In this document: positions 28,900 to 37,275 of the stretch, in pieces
How the letters are laid out: each line of letters starts with the position of its first letter
How positions within the stretch are numbered: the first letter of the stretch is position 1
Assembly (NCBI RefSeq): GCF_000379605.1
Contig: NZ_KB902735.1
Coordinates: 1-64,000 of the forward strand
Origin: Rhizobium giardinii bv. giardinii H152
Lineage (GTDB): Bacteria > Pseudomonadota > Alphaproteobacteria > Rhizobiales > Rhizobiaceae
Direction of reading: 5' to 3'
DNA length: 64,000 bases
Translations under genes and position numbers: made by a program
The notes under the pieces: generated by a model
What the model was told of the DNA's origin: nothing
The model's database searches: none
Seen by the model: only the letters and a program-made list of their open reading frames with translations

Positions 28900-29373
28900 G
28901 TCTCAAGTCCCTTTGGCGTTCGTTCTGAAAGTGGCGCGGCCAAGGCGGCGCAACACGCGGGCGGCCAAGGCTTTCGACGCTGCCTCTAGCGCCAAAGCCG
29001 TTGAAAGAAAATCGCCAGAACGACTTATCTACGCAGTCCCGCTCATAAATTCGCAAGCGTTGCCGAAACGCCCCAGCGAGCAGGCGTTTCGCCATGGGTA
29101 GACGGCGATAAGCGCCATTGCCGCTCATCCGCCCTGCCGGACACCTTCTCCCCGTTTGGCGGGGAGAAGGACCGAGCGGCATCCTCGGTCGTCCCCTCTC
29201 CCTGCAAGCAGGGAGAGGGTTAGGGTGAGGGGCCAAGCGGCGGCGTTGCCCGTTGGCTGCAGTTGTTCACAGCCAAGGCCGGCTTACCGCATTGTTTTTA
29301 TCCGACTTTGCGATTTTTCGATTTTGCTGCTTGTCGAAAGGAAAATGCTGTTCTATAGAGGCGCCGCTGGTCA
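28900..29373. other. Non-coding gap before tRNA-Pro
   Basis: No convincing ORF. It holds a perfect hairpin GAAACGCC/GGCGTTTC (about 29069-29094) and the palindromic element at 29126-29233; the rest shows nothing recognised. Confidence 0.6.
29126..29233. repeat. Palindromic intergenic repeat element
   Basis: CCTTCTCCCC/GGGGAGAAGG and CCCTCTCCCTGC/GCAGGGAGAGGG are two nested hairpins in tandem, followed by TTAGGGTGAGGGGC. Similar segments make up the betA-betB spacer. Confidence 0.7.
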
Positions 29374-29450
29374 CGGAGTGTAGCGCAGCCTGGTAGCGCA
29401 CGTCGTTCGGGACGACGGGGTCGGAGGTTCGAATCCTCTCACTCCGACCA
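29374..29450 (+). tRNA. tRNA-Pro (anticodon CGG)
   Basis: A 77-base cloverleaf with acceptor CGGAGTG/CACTCCG, an anticodon stem CGTCG/CGACG with loop TTCGGGA (anticodon CGG), TPsiC arm GGAGGTTCGAATCCTC and encoded ACCA. It reads CCG codons. Confidence 0.96.
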
Positions 29451-30034
29451 GCTTGAACCCACTGAAATCGTTGGACGATTTCGAAAAGTCCTTGCTGGGT
29501 GGGCGTTTCCTCATTTTATACCCGTGCGGCTTCAGTAGGCGTTGGCAGCGTTCTGCCGGAACGTCGGATCATTGTGCAGCGATCCCGGCTGGAACAATCG
29601 AGCAGTATCAATTGCGATGAAAACCTGTCAAAAGCCTCTCGCCTGCAAAGGCGGGACGCGGCCGCTATTAAATTTAGAATAGGGCCGGGTGGGCAGATTG
29701 ACGTCTCTCCTGCCGCCACGAAAGAACGTGGCCGTCCTTATCCCGCATTCTGTCGTCAGCGGCGCCATCGCGCCATGGAGGGGCGTCCTTGCACGGTAAA
29801 TCTTCACCGTGGCAACCAAGCCCGGGCGCCAAGCCCTCGATCCCGTGACCCGTGCCGGCATCACCTGCCGACGTCGTCCTTCTTGACCGAAAAACCAGAG
29901 ATGAACTACAACGGCTTTGCAACTGCAGTTCAGGCCTGCCCGCAGATGCGCACCATCAATTCCCGCCCGGTTCACGCAGCGCCTTCAGACAGGTGGCTCG
30001 CCTGTCCGGCGCATTATCAGGAGCCGGGTTGCCC
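29451..30034. other. Gene-free stretch after tRNA-Pro
   Basis: 584 bases with no ORF that looks like a protein in any frame. An AAATCGT/ACGATTT hairpin at about 29465-29482 may end the tRNA transcript. No integrase or attachment-site duplicate of the tRNA 3' end was seen. Confidence 0.55.
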
Positions 30035-30514
30035 ATGTTCGATATCCTTTGGCGTAGCGTGGCTGTCGGCGTCGGCGGCACGGTTCTCATGGATCTCTGG
30101 GCCATTCTCTTGTCCTTCCTGCCCGGTCAGCGATGGCCGAACTGGGCGCCGGTCGGGCGGTGGTTCTGGCATCTCCGCTCCGGAAAAGTTTTCCACGACG
30201 ATATCGGCAAGGCTACGCCCTATGAGCATGAACTGGCCCTGGGATGGATCGGCCACTATGCCGTCGGCATCCTCTATGGCGTCCTGCTTGTCGCCGTGGC
30301 GGGCGCCGCCTGGCTCGACGCGCCGACATTCCTTCCCGCCTGGGCCGTCGGCATTGTCACTGTCGGGGCGGGCTGGTTCCTGTTGCAGCCGGGGCTCGGT
30401 CTCGGCTGGGCCGCCTCGAAGCTGCCGAACGCCAATCGGGTGCGCCTCCTCAACCTCGCCGCCCACACCGTTTTTGCGGCGGGCATGTACGGCACGGCGC
30501 TTCTCATCCGCTAG
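30035..30514 (+). CDS. DUF2938 membrane protein
   Basis: A 159-residue membrane protein with about four hydrophobic segments: residues 1-25 (VGVGGTVLMDLWAILLSFLP), 70-95, 105-125 and 138-158. The start FDILWRSVAVGVGGTVLMDL and the LRSGKVFHDDIGKATPYEHE segment match DUF2938 proteins of unknown function. The ATG at 30035 follows AGGAG; longer frames start in non-coding sequence. Confidence 0.85.
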   Translation: MFDILWRSVAVGVGGTVLMDLWAILLSFLPGQRWPNWAPVGRWFWHLRSGKVFHDDIGKATPYEHELALGWIGHYAVGILYGVLLVAVAGAAWLDAPTFLPAWAVGIVTVGAGWFLLQPGLGLGWAASKLPNANRVRLLNLAAHTVFAAGMYGTALLIR

Positions 30515-30577
30515 ACTGGCAAGATTTCCCTCGGCTGCCATGCTATGGCTTCGCGCATCACCGTTCGAGGACATGCA

Positions 30578-30838
30578 TTGAAAAAGATTGACGACCTGAT
30601 CGCCTCCGCCAAAAGCATCCACGACCGCTACAAGGCCGGCCGCATGGAGCGTGAAACCGTGCGCGAATGGGCCCTTGGCCTTGGCGAATACCCGCCGCCC
30701 TATGCCGCCCCGATGCGCGAGGCTGCGGCCTGGTTCAAGCCGGTGCGCGACATGGAGCCGGATGCGTTGAAGGCGGCCGATATCGAGAAGCTAAGGGCGA
30801 TTGTCGAGGCGCATCGACCGGATTTCAAGGCTGACTGA
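30578..30838 (+). CDS. Small hypothetical protein
   Basis: An 86-residue, charged, probably helical cytoplasmic protein (MKKIDDLIASAKSIHDRYKA) with a Pro/Tyr-rich centre (GEYPPPYAAP). The TTG at 30578 has GAGGA seven bases upstream; the ATG at 30545 has no clear site. I do not recognise the family. Confidence 0.6.
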   Translation: MKKIDDLIASAKSIHDRYKAGRMERETVREWALGLGEYPPPYAAPMREAAAWFKPVRDMEPDALKAADIEKLRAIVEAHRPDFKAD

Positions 30839-30959
30839 AAAGGCTTGCTCTTTTCGGCGGCGGGCTCGCGATCGCCGCGCCGCGGTTTGTGGGATGAAGC
30901 CCGGCAGACCAGCATCGCCAATTGATCGCAGAGCACCGCACCGCAATCGCAGGGCATGC

Positions 30960-30990
30960 AAAAGGGCCAGTCAGAACGACCGGCCCTTTT
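30960..30990. terminator. Bidirectional terminator after cysN
   Basis: AAAAGGGCC (30960-30968) and GGCCCTTTT (30982-30990) form a 9-bp stem with 13-base loop, T-rich on both strands; it ends the cysHDN transcript. Confidence 0.85.
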
Positions 30991-31015
30991 GCTGAGGCAT
31001 ATCGGAAGCGGCAGC

Positions 31016-32524
31016 TCAGCCGTCGATGTCGTCGAACAATTCGCTCGCTTTGCCGGCAGAAACGCGACGGATTTCGGCTTCCTCACGGCGGTTGGCGAAC
31101 AGTTCGGTTGCCATCAGCTGGTCGGCGAGATCGGCCGGCAGCGAGAGGATGACGCGGCCCTCTTCGGTGTGGATGCCGGAGAGCGACGCCCGCTTGGCGG
31201 TGATCATGCCGCCGGCCACCGTGTTGTTGGTGTCGGGGTCGATCAGGATGAAGGCGCCGGTGGTGCGGTTCTGCTCGTAACTGTCGAATACGGCCTGCTC
31301 GTCGAAGGAGAGGTGCACCTTGCCGATCGCGTTCATGGAAAGCGCATCGGTGTGGTGGTTCCACTTGCCGCTTTTCAGGTCGAGCAGGCTGGACGGCTGC
31401 ACGGTGACGCGCTGGCGGCGCGAGCCGCTCTTCAGCCAGTAGCGCTTGCCGGGCTGGATGCCATCCGGCTGCAGCGCAACGAGCTGTGCATCGAAGGCGA
31501 CGCCGGTCTGCGGCTGGCTTTCCAGCGAAACGATCATGTCGCCGCGCGACACGTCCACTTGACGGTCGAGAACGAGCGTGATCGCGTCGCCGGCGACGGC
31601 AGCGTTGCGCACCAGGTCGAAGGTGACGATCTTGGTAACGTTGGCGACCATGCCGGACGGCAGGATGACGACCGAATCGCCGGGCTTTACCGAGCCGCCG
31701 GCGACCGTGCCCTGATAGCCGCGGAAGCTTTCGCCCGGGCGGGAGACGCGCTGCACCGGCAGGCGGAAGCCGACGGTCTGGGCGGAGCGCACCGTCGCCA
31801 GTTCCAGCACCTCGACCAGCGTCGGGCCATCGTACCAGGGCATCGAGGCCTTGCCGTCGTAGACGACGTTTTCGCCCTTCAGCGCCGAAACCGGGATCGC
31901 GGTGATCTGGCGCACGCCGAGCGAGAGAGCCAGTTCCTTGAAGTCGTGGCTGATCTGGTCGAAGCGGGCGCGGTCGTAACCCGTCAGGTCGATCTTGTTG
32001 ACGGCAAGCACGAACTGCTTAATGCCCATCAGCGTCGCGATCGTCGCGTGGCGGCGGGTCTGCTCGAGCAGGCCGACGCGGGCGTCGACCAGCAGCACGG
32101 CGAGATCGGCCGTCGAGGCGCCGGTTGCCATGTTGCGGGTATATTGCTCATGGCCGGGCGTGTCGGCGACGATGAAGGAGCGCTTGTCGGTGGCGAAATA
32201 GCGATAGGCGACATCGATGGTGATGCCCTGTTCGCGTTCGGCCTGAAGACCGTCAAGCAGCAGTGCAAAATCGGGCAGGCCGAGATCGTTCTGCTTGCCG
32301 CTGTCACGGCGCAGCGTCGCGGCCTGGTCTTCCTTGACGGCCTTGGTATCCCAGAGCAGGCGGCCGATCAGGGTGGACTTGCCGTCGTCGACGCTGCCGC
32401 AGGTGATGAGGCGCAGCGGGCGCGTGTCGCGCACTGCCTTCGCGGGCTCAACGGCCGGAAAGGCTGTGACGGTTCCGCTCTTTGCCTCGGCGGCTGCGGA
32501 CTGTGCTACGGCGGAAACGGTCAT
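31016..32524 (-). CDS. cysN: Sulfate adenylyltransferase subunit 1 (GTPase)
   Basis: A 502-residue regulatory GTPase of ATP sulfurylase, which turns sulfate and ATP into adenosine phosphosulfate. G1 is GSVDDGKST (43-51), G3 is DTPGHEQYTRNM and G4 is NKIDL, followed by EF-Tu-like beta barrels. The protein lacks the APS-kinase (CysC) domain that is fused in some rhizobial NodQ/CysNC forms, which fits direct APS reduction by CysH. The start overlaps the cysD stop (TGATG). Confidence 0.96.
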   Translation of the reverse strand: MTVSAVAQSAAAEAKSGTVTAFPAVEPAKAVRDTRPLRLITCGSVDDGKSTLIGRLLWDTKAVKEDQAATLRRDSGKQNDLGLPDFALLLDGLQAEREQGITIDVAYRYFATDKRSFIVADTPGHEQYTRNMATGASTADLAVLLVDARVGLLEQTRRHATIATLMGIKQFVLAVNKIDLTGYDRARFDQISHDFKELALSLGVRQITAIPVSALKGENVVYDGKASMPWYDGPTLVEVLELATVRSAQTVGFRLPVQRVSRPGESFRGYQGTVAGGSVKPGDSVVILPSGMVANVTKIVTFDLVRNAAVAGDAITLVLDRQVDVSRGDMIVSLESQPQTGVAFDAQLVALQPDGIQPGKRYWLKSGSRRQRVTVQPSSLLDLKSGKWNHHTDALSMNAIGKVHLSFDEQAVFDSYEQNRTTGAFILIDPDTNNTVAGGMITAKRASLSGIHTEEGRVILSLPADLADQLMATELFANRREEAEIRRVSAGKASELFDDIDG

Positions 32525-33477
32525 CAGAAGTATCCTTCGCGTTTTTTCTTCTCCATCGAGCCGGACTGGTCCCGGTCGATGGCGCGGCCCTGGCGTTCGG
32601 AAACGGTCGCGGTTTCGAGTTCTGAGATGATATCGTCGAGGGTCAATGCCTGCGAGCGGATGGCGCCGGTCAGCGGGAAGCAGCCGAGCGTGCGGAAGCG
32701 GATGACTTCCTCGCGCTTCGTTTCGCCGGGCAGCAGTTCAAGGCGCGGATCCTCGGCCAGGATCATCATGCCGTCGCGTTCGACGATGGGGCGCTTCTTG
32801 GCGAAGTAGAGCGGGACGATCGGAATGTCTTCGGCCTGGATGTAGCGCCAGATATCGACTTCGGTCCAGTTCGACAACGGGAAGGCGCGCACGCTTTCGC
32901 CCTTGCGGATCATGCCGTTATAGACGTTCCAGAGTTCCGGGCGCTGGTTGCGCGGGTCCCAGCGGTGGTCCGGCGTACGGAACGAATAGATGCGTTCCTT
33001 GGCGCGCGAGGCTTCCTCGTCGCGGCGGGCGCCGCCGAAGGCCGCGTCATAGCCGCCGGCGTCCAGCGCCTGGCGCAGCCCCTCGGTCTTCATGATGTCG
33101 GTATAGAGCGCCGAACCATGGGAGAAGGGGGTGACGTTTTCTGCAGCGCCGCGCGGGTTGATGTGCTCCACCAGGTCGAGATCGTATTTTTTCACGATCT
33201 CGTCGCGGAAGGAGATCATCTCGGCGAATTTCCAGCCGGTGTTGACGTGCAAGAGCGGGAAGGGCACGCGCCCGGGATAGAAGGCCTTGCGCGCCAGATG
33301 CAGCAGCACGGACGAATCCTTGCCGACCGAATAGAGCATCACCGGCTTCTCGAACTCGGCGGCCACTTCGCGGAAGATGTGGATCGCTTCGTTCTCGAGC
33401 GCCTTCAGATGCGGATCGAGCGGCGTCTTGGCCGTTTGTGGATTGTGCAGTTCCGTTTCCGGAAGGGTATGAGGCAT
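32524..33477 (-). CDS. cysD: Sulfate adenylyltransferase subunit 2
   Basis: A 317-residue catalytic subunit with CysN. It has the PP-loop ([20 protein letters not shown]), a conserved [20 protein letters not shown] segment and the C-terminal REGYF end. The ATG at 33477 begins [14 protein letters not shown]; the frame continues upstream but does not look coding there. It is the middle gene of cysHDN, 41 bases after cysH and overlapping cysN. Confidence 0.95.
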   Translation of the reverse strand: MPHTLPETELHNPQTAKTPLDPHLKALENEAIHIFREVAAEFEKPVMLYSVGKDSSVLLHLARKAFYPGRVPFPLLHVNTGWKFAEMISFRDEIVKKYDLDLVEHINPRGAAENVTPFSHGSALYTDIMKTEGLRQALDAGGYDAAFGGARRDEEASRAKERIYSFRTPDHRWDPRNQRPELWNVYNGMIRKGESVRAFPLSNWTEVDIWRYIQAEDIPIVPLYFAKKRPIVERDGMMILAEDPRLELLPGETKREEVIRFRTLGCFPLTGAIRSQALTLDDIISELETATVSERQGRAIDRDQSGSMEKKKREGYF

Positions 33478-33517
33478 TTCAAGTCTCCGGGAGTGTCTGT
33501 GAGGCAAGCCGCGCGGG

Positions 33518-34288
33518 TTATCGCACAAGACTGCTTGCAAGAGGTGTCGATTGCGGGATGGCGGAGGCGGCGGTTTCAGGCACGTGAAGGCCGCATTCGC
33601 GCTTCTCGTCGTTTTCCCACCACCAGCGGCCGGCCCGTTCCGGTTCGCCCGGCTTGATGGCACGCGTGCAGGGCTCGCAGCCGATCGAGGGATAGCCGCG
33701 GGCGTGCAGCGGATTGACCGGGATCTCTTTGGCGGCCACATGGGCGCGGATCGTCTCGATATCCCAGTCGGCCAGCGGATTGATCTTGATCAGGCCACGG
33801 TCGAGGTCGGCTTCGGCAAACGGCGTATCGGCGCGATTGCCCGACTGGCCGCGACGCAGGCCGGTGATCCAGAAGGATGCCCCTTCGAGTGCGCGCGCAA
33901 GAGGCTTCACCTTGCGCGCGCCACAACAGGCATGCCTGGCTTCGACGCTGTCGTAGAAACCGTTCATGCCGTACTTGGCGGCAAAGGCGTCGATGTCGTC
34001 CTGCTCGGGGTAAAAGCGCTTGATCAGGATGCCATAGGTCTCTTCGGTCTCATCGATCAGCGCGACGGTCTCGTTGAAGAGGCGGCCGGTCTCGAGCGTC
34101 GAGACCTCTATGCCGAGCTTGTCCGAACCGATCGCTGCGGTGATCACCTGATCCTCGATGCCGAGGCTGGTGGTGAAGACCGCCTTGCCCTCAAGACCGG
34201 CGACCAGAGCCAGCCGGCCGGCAAGGTCGAGGCTTTCGAGCTGCTTGTTCAGCGCCGAGGCGCGATTTTCGAGTGATGCGGATGTCAT
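33518..34288 (-). CDS. cysH: Adenylylsulfate (APS) reductase, assimilatory
   Basis: A 256-residue thioredoxin-dependent reductase. The CC (C121, C122) and C204-x2-C207 cysteines form the [4Fe-4S] cluster that marks APS-specific enzymes as opposed to PAPS reductases. The catalytic Cys lies in KRECGLH (C232), and [13 protein letters not shown] is the PP-loop-like segment. It reduces APS to sulfite, first gene of cysHDN. No sulfite reductase or CysB-type regulator lies nearby. Confidence 0.95.
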   Translation of the reverse strand: MTSASLENRASALNKQLESLDLAGRLALVAGLEGKAVFTTSLGIEDQVITAAIGSDKLGIEVSTLETGRLFNETVALIDETEETYGILIKRFYPEQDDIDAFAAKYGMNGFYDSVEARHACCGARKVKPLARALEGASFWITGLRRGQSGNRADTPFAEADLDRGLIKINPLADWDIETIRAHVAAKEIPVNPLHARGYPSIGCEPCTRAIKPGEPERAGRWWWENDEKRECGLHVPETAASAIPQSTPLASSLVR

Positions 34289-34588
34289 GGGAGGAAATCC
34301 TGATACTGTTGTCCCGGAATATCGCAGCCCGATGCGACAAAAGACAGAAAAACGGATTTCTAAACGCGGCGGATCAGAGCAAATATCTCTCCGAAGGGGA
34401 AAATTCTAAGAAAACCTAGTAATTTAATAGATTATTCTCGCCTCGCAGTCGGCTGGAGATGATGCGTCGAAGACTGCGCGTGCCGGCCAGCGCAATGGCG
34501 GCATCTTCAAAAATCGGTGATCTCCCTTTCCCTTTTCATCGTCGGCGCCAATTTTGCCGCATCGCCTGTCACAAGGAGGAGACGTGAG
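34289..34588. other. Intergenic gap upstream of cysH and the DUF6152 gene
   Basis: 300 bases with no ORF. A+T-rich block at about 34330-34440, including ATTCTAAGAAAACCTAG, is unlike the surrounding DNA and probably carries the divergent promoters. I see no clear regulator site. Confidence 0.5.
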
Positions 34589-34975
34589 ATGGCTGGATTA
34601 TTTCCAACCCGTGCTGTTGCCGGCAGCCTGGTAGCCATGCTGTTTGCCGCCAGCGCCTATGGCCATCACGGCTGGTCCTGGGCCGAGGCCGATCAGATCG
34701 AGCTTACGGGCACGATCCGCGAAATTTCGATGGCACCGCCGCATCCGACGCTGAACGTCGCCACGGAAAAAGATGGCGTCTGGCTGGTCGAGCTCGGTAA
34801 TCCCCGGCTGACCGAACAGTCGGGTTTCGTCGAGGGCGCGGCCAAGATAGGCGACCCGATCGTCGTTCTCGGCAATCGCTCGCTCGATCCCAATGAAAAG
34901 AGAATGAAAGCTGTGCGGATCACCGTGTCGGGCAAGGTTTACGACATCTATCCGGATCGGATCCGGACGAATTGA
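34589..34975 (+). CDS. DUF6152 periplasmic protein
   Basis: A 128-residue exported protein with signal peptide ending SAYG and a mature HHGWSWAEADQIELTGTIRE start, characteristic of DUF6152, which has an early HHGW motif that could bind metal. AAGGAGGA lies eight bases before the ATG at 34589. The function is unknown. Its stop overlaps the start of the next gene (TGATG). Confidence 0.85.
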   Translation: MAGLFPTRAVAGSLVAMLFAASAYGHHGWSWAEADQIELTGTIREISMAPPHPTLNVATEKDGVWLVELGNPRLTEQSGFVEGAAKIGDPIVVLGNRSLDPNEKRMKAVRITVSGKVYDIYPDRIRTN

Positions 34976-35454
34976 TGAGCGGGACGGACCTGCTGCAATG
35001 GCTTGCCGGATGGCCTGGCGCGGCATTGTTGCGACGCTTCAGTATCGCCTATCTGTTCGTGAATGCCGCGCATATCCTTGGCATCGGGCTGATCGTCGGT
35101 GCCATCCTGCCGCTCGATCTGCGGCTCATGGGCCTGTTGCGCGCGCCGCCGGTCGCAGCGATTGGGCCTTTCCTGTCGCGCGCCGCGGCAGCCGGCGTTG
35201 CGCTTGCGGTTCTGTCCGGGTTCTGGCTTTTTACCGTGCGCCCGGCCCATTATCTCACCAATCCGGCCTTTCTCATCAAGCTTGCGCTGATCGCTGCCGC
35301 GATCGTCAATCTCGGCTACCTGCATATGAGCGGCGCGTGGGGCGCCGTCGCAACCGGCGCGCCTGCAGGTGGTCTCGTGCGGCTCTGTGCTTTCCTGTCC
35401 TTCTTTCTCTGGCTCGGGGCGCTGCTTGCCGGTCGCTGGATCGGTTTTTTGTAA
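34975..35454 (+). CDS. Membrane protein, DUF6644/DUF2214-like
   Basis: A 159-residue protein with four or five hydrophobic helices (about 22-50, 65-85, 95-120, 135-155). NAAHILGIGLIVGAILPLDL, with His33 in a helix, resembles the DUF6644-type proteins usually paired with DUF6152 genes. It overlaps the DUF6152 stop, so the two are coupled; a heme- or metal-related membrane partner is possible but not shown. Confidence 0.82.
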   Translation: MSGTDLLQWLAGWPGAALLRRFSIAYLFVNAAHILGIGLIVGAILPLDLRLMGLLRAPPVAAIGPFLSRAAAAGVALAVLSGFWLFTVRPAHYLTNPAFLIKLALIAAAIVNLGYLHMSGAWGAVATGAPAGGLVRLCAFLSFFLWLGALLAGRWIGFL

Positions 35455-35524
35455 CCGATACCGAGCGGAATGGAGCAAAATTCAAAAATATGATAAAAAC
35501 GATCCAGTTTATCTCGTATTAACT

Positions 35525-35539
35525 TGACAAAATAAGTCA
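35525..35539. promoter_or_regulatory. Candidate iron-responsive operator (RirA type)
   Basis: TGAC-AAAATAA-GTCA (35525-35539) fits the TGA-N9-TCA iron-responsive operator of rhizobial RirA, in A+T-rich DNA 44 bases before the HasA-like gene. The six fixed bases are too few to rule out chance; the 4-bp arms and the neighbouring heme-type gene raise the likelihood. Confidence 0.45.
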
Positions 35540-35583
35540 TCTTAAAATAGGCCTCGGTCGTTCATATTTCTGGGGTACTTCCG

Positions 35584-36567
35584 ATGACGATCACCATCAC
35601 AGCAACCGACGTGAATGCCGACGGTACAGGCATCAATCTTCTCACCTATCTCACCGAGTTCGCCAACGACTTCGTGGCGTCCGGGCGCGGCCAGTTCAGC
35701 GGCGCCAACGGCATTTCCGGTGAGGAATATGCCGCCACCGACTCCTCGGGCTACGGCGTCGTGTTCGGATCCGACGACACGGCGTGGAGCTACAACATGA
35801 CGACGCATACCGTCACGGGCAGCCTCGACGCCGTCACCTTCGGTTCCGCTGTCACGCTCGACACGACGACGCGCACCTTCACGCAGACGGTCGAGGTCGC
35901 GATCAGCGGCCTCGATATCGACGACAGCAGCCTGGCGGAGGGCATTCGCGGCGAACTGACCGGCTCGACGACGACCCTGCTGCTCGACTACCTCAAGACG
36001 GAATCGCTGGTTTTCAAGGGCAGCTCCGGCAGCGACGTTTTCCGCGGTTATGACTTCGCCGACAGGCTTGAGGGCGGCAGCGGCAACGATACCCTCGTCG
36101 GCGGCGGCGGAGCCGACGTCCTTTTGGGCCAGAACGGTAACGACATCGCCAAGGGCGGCACGGGCAACGACACCATCAAAGGTGGTCTCGGCAACGACAA
36201 GATCTATGGCGAGGCCGGTAATGACAAGCTCTACGGCGAAGCGGGTAACGATGGACTGAACGGCGGCGCCGGCAATGACCGCCTGACGGCGAGCCTCGGC
36301 AATGACACGCTGACCGGCGGCGCCGGCACCGACACCTTCCTGTTCGGAACCACGATCGGGCGCACAGTCATCACCGATTTCGCCGCCGGCAAGACGGTTT
36401 CCGACGTTCTCGTCCTTGAAAAGAGCCTTCTTTCGTCCTTCGCCAATGTGACGGCGAACGCGACGGAAAACTCGCTCGGCGTGACGATCGACTACGGCGA
36501 CGGCTCGATCGTTCTGAAGGGTGTCGAGCTTGCCGACCTGCACCGCAACGACTTCTTCTTCGTCTGA
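35584..36567 (+). CDS. HasA-like hemophore domain fused to RTX repeats
   Basis: A 327-residue protein without a signal peptide. Residues 1-145 resemble HasA hemophores: NLLTYLTEFANDF, SGEEYAATDSSGYGVVFGSD, WSYNMTTHTVTGSLDAVTFG. Tyr70 and His75 fall where HasA Tyr75 (heme ligand) and His83 lie. The His32 loop is short and has no His. Nonapeptide calcium repeats follow (about 155-250, GGTGNDTIKGGLGNDKIYG). The tail ends HRNDFFFV, as in the RTX protein at 4934. It is probably secreted by a type I system and may capture heme. No receptor or exporter is present. Confidence 0.7.
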   Translation: MTITITATDVNADGTGINLLTYLTEFANDFVASGRGQFSGANGISGEEYAATDSSGYGVVFGSDDTAWSYNMTTHTVTGSLDAVTFGSAVTLDTTTRTFTQTVEVAISGLDIDDSSLAEGIRGELTGSTTTLLLDYLKTESLVFKGSSGSDVFRGYDFADRLEGGSGNDTLVGGGGADVLLGQNGNDIAKGGTGNDTIKGGLGNDKIYGEAGNDKLYGEAGNDGLNGGAGNDRLTASLGNDTLTGGAGTDTFLFGTTIGRTVITDFAAGKTVSDVLVLEKSLLSSFANVTANATENSLGVTIDYGDGSIVLKGVELADLHRNDFFFV

Positions 36568-36590
36568 TCGTCGGGCATAGAACAATGCTC

Positions 36591-36623
36591 AGGGCCGGGC
36601 GCTTGTCGTCCGGCCCTTTGATT
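36591..36623 (+). terminator. Terminator after the HasA-like gene
   Basis: AGGGCCGG (36591-36598) pairs with CCGGCCCT (36610-36617), then TTGATT. Confidence 0.7.
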
Positions 36624-36696
36624 CTGTCTTCGGTTGAATGTCTTTCTGTCGTGGACTTATCATGCATCGCAATTGCAACGCACGGAGCATTCCCTC

Positions 36697-36972
36697 ATGA
36701 AGACCGCTACCATTCCCTCGCTGCGCGTCGATCCTGAATTGCGCGCCGCCGCCGAAAGCGTGCTGAAAGAGGGCGAGACACTCTCGGCCTTTGTCGAAAA
36801 CTCGCTGCGGTCGCAGATTCACTATCGGAAGACACAGGCCGAGTTCATTGCGCGGGGGCTGAAGGCGCGGGAAGAGGCAAAGCGCACAGGCGTTTACTAT
36901 GGCGCCGAAGAGGTCTTGGCTGAACTCAAAGGGATGCTTGACGCCAAGCTTGCCGAAAAAAGCGCAAAATGA
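36697..36972 (+). CDS. Antitoxin, YlcI/YnfO-like ribbon-helix-helix
   Basis: A 91-residue protein that starts MKTATIPSLRVDPELRAAAE, a ribbon-helix-helix (ParD/CopG-like) DNA-binding start, and ends in an Ala/Lys-rich helix (KGMLDAKLAEKSAK) that would wrap the toxin. CGGAG lies about ten bases before the ATG. Its end overlaps the toxin start (ATGA). It should repress its own operon with the toxin. Confidence 0.85.
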   Translation: MKTATIPSLRVDPELRAAAESVLKEGETLSAFVENSLRSQIHYRKTQAEFIARGLKAREEAKRTGVYYGAEEVLAELKGMLDAKLAEKSAK

Positions 36973-37268
36973 CCTGTTCGGTCAAGCTGGCTCCAAAGGC
37001 ACGAGACGATTTGAAACGTCTTTACGCCTACATGCTGGAGCGTGACGAGGAAGCGGCAACGCGAGCTTACTACGCGATCGAAAAGGCGATGGCTACGCTC
37101 GCGCAATTTCCATTTAGTTGCCGGCGGGCCGCCGGCGACGACGCATTTCTGCGCGAACTGCTGATTCCGTTCGGATCGTCAGGGTACGTCGCTCTCTTCG
37201 AAATAGAAGACAGCGATGCCGTGACCATCCTCGCCGTCCGTCGTCAGCGTGAGGATGACTACCACTGA
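36969..37268 (+). CDS. RelE/ParE-family toxin
   Basis: A 99-residue ParE/RelE-fold protein: MTCSVKLAPKARDDLKRLYA, RAYYAIEKAMATLAQFPFSCR, GYVALFEIEDSDAVTILAVRRQREDDYH. The terminal pattern (VRRQREDDYH) is the usual ParE-like C terminus. It either blocks gyrase (ParE) or cleaves mRNA (RelE); sequence alone does not decide. It overlaps the antitoxin by four bases and ends eight bases from betA. Confidence 0.88.
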   Translation: MTCSVKLAPKARDDLKRLYAYMLERDEEAATRAYYAIEKAMATLAQFPFSCRRAAGDDAFLRELLIPFGSSGYVALFEIEDSDAVTILAVRRQREDDYH

Positions 37269-37275
37269 GCAGCCG

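Noticed and set aside
29374..29450. tRNA-Pro considered as a prophage or island insertion site
   Set aside because: No integrase gene and no repeat of the tRNA 3' end was found downstream.
29628..29975. Minus-strand frames after tRNA-Pro
   Set aside because: Cys/Arg/Ser-rich low-information translations with no start signal; treated as non-coding.
31016..34288. cysHDN considered as a nodulation-factor sulfation (nodPQ) cluster
   Set aside because: No NodH-like sulfotransferase or fused APS kinase is present; CysH with the CC/CxxC cluster indicates sulfate assimilation.
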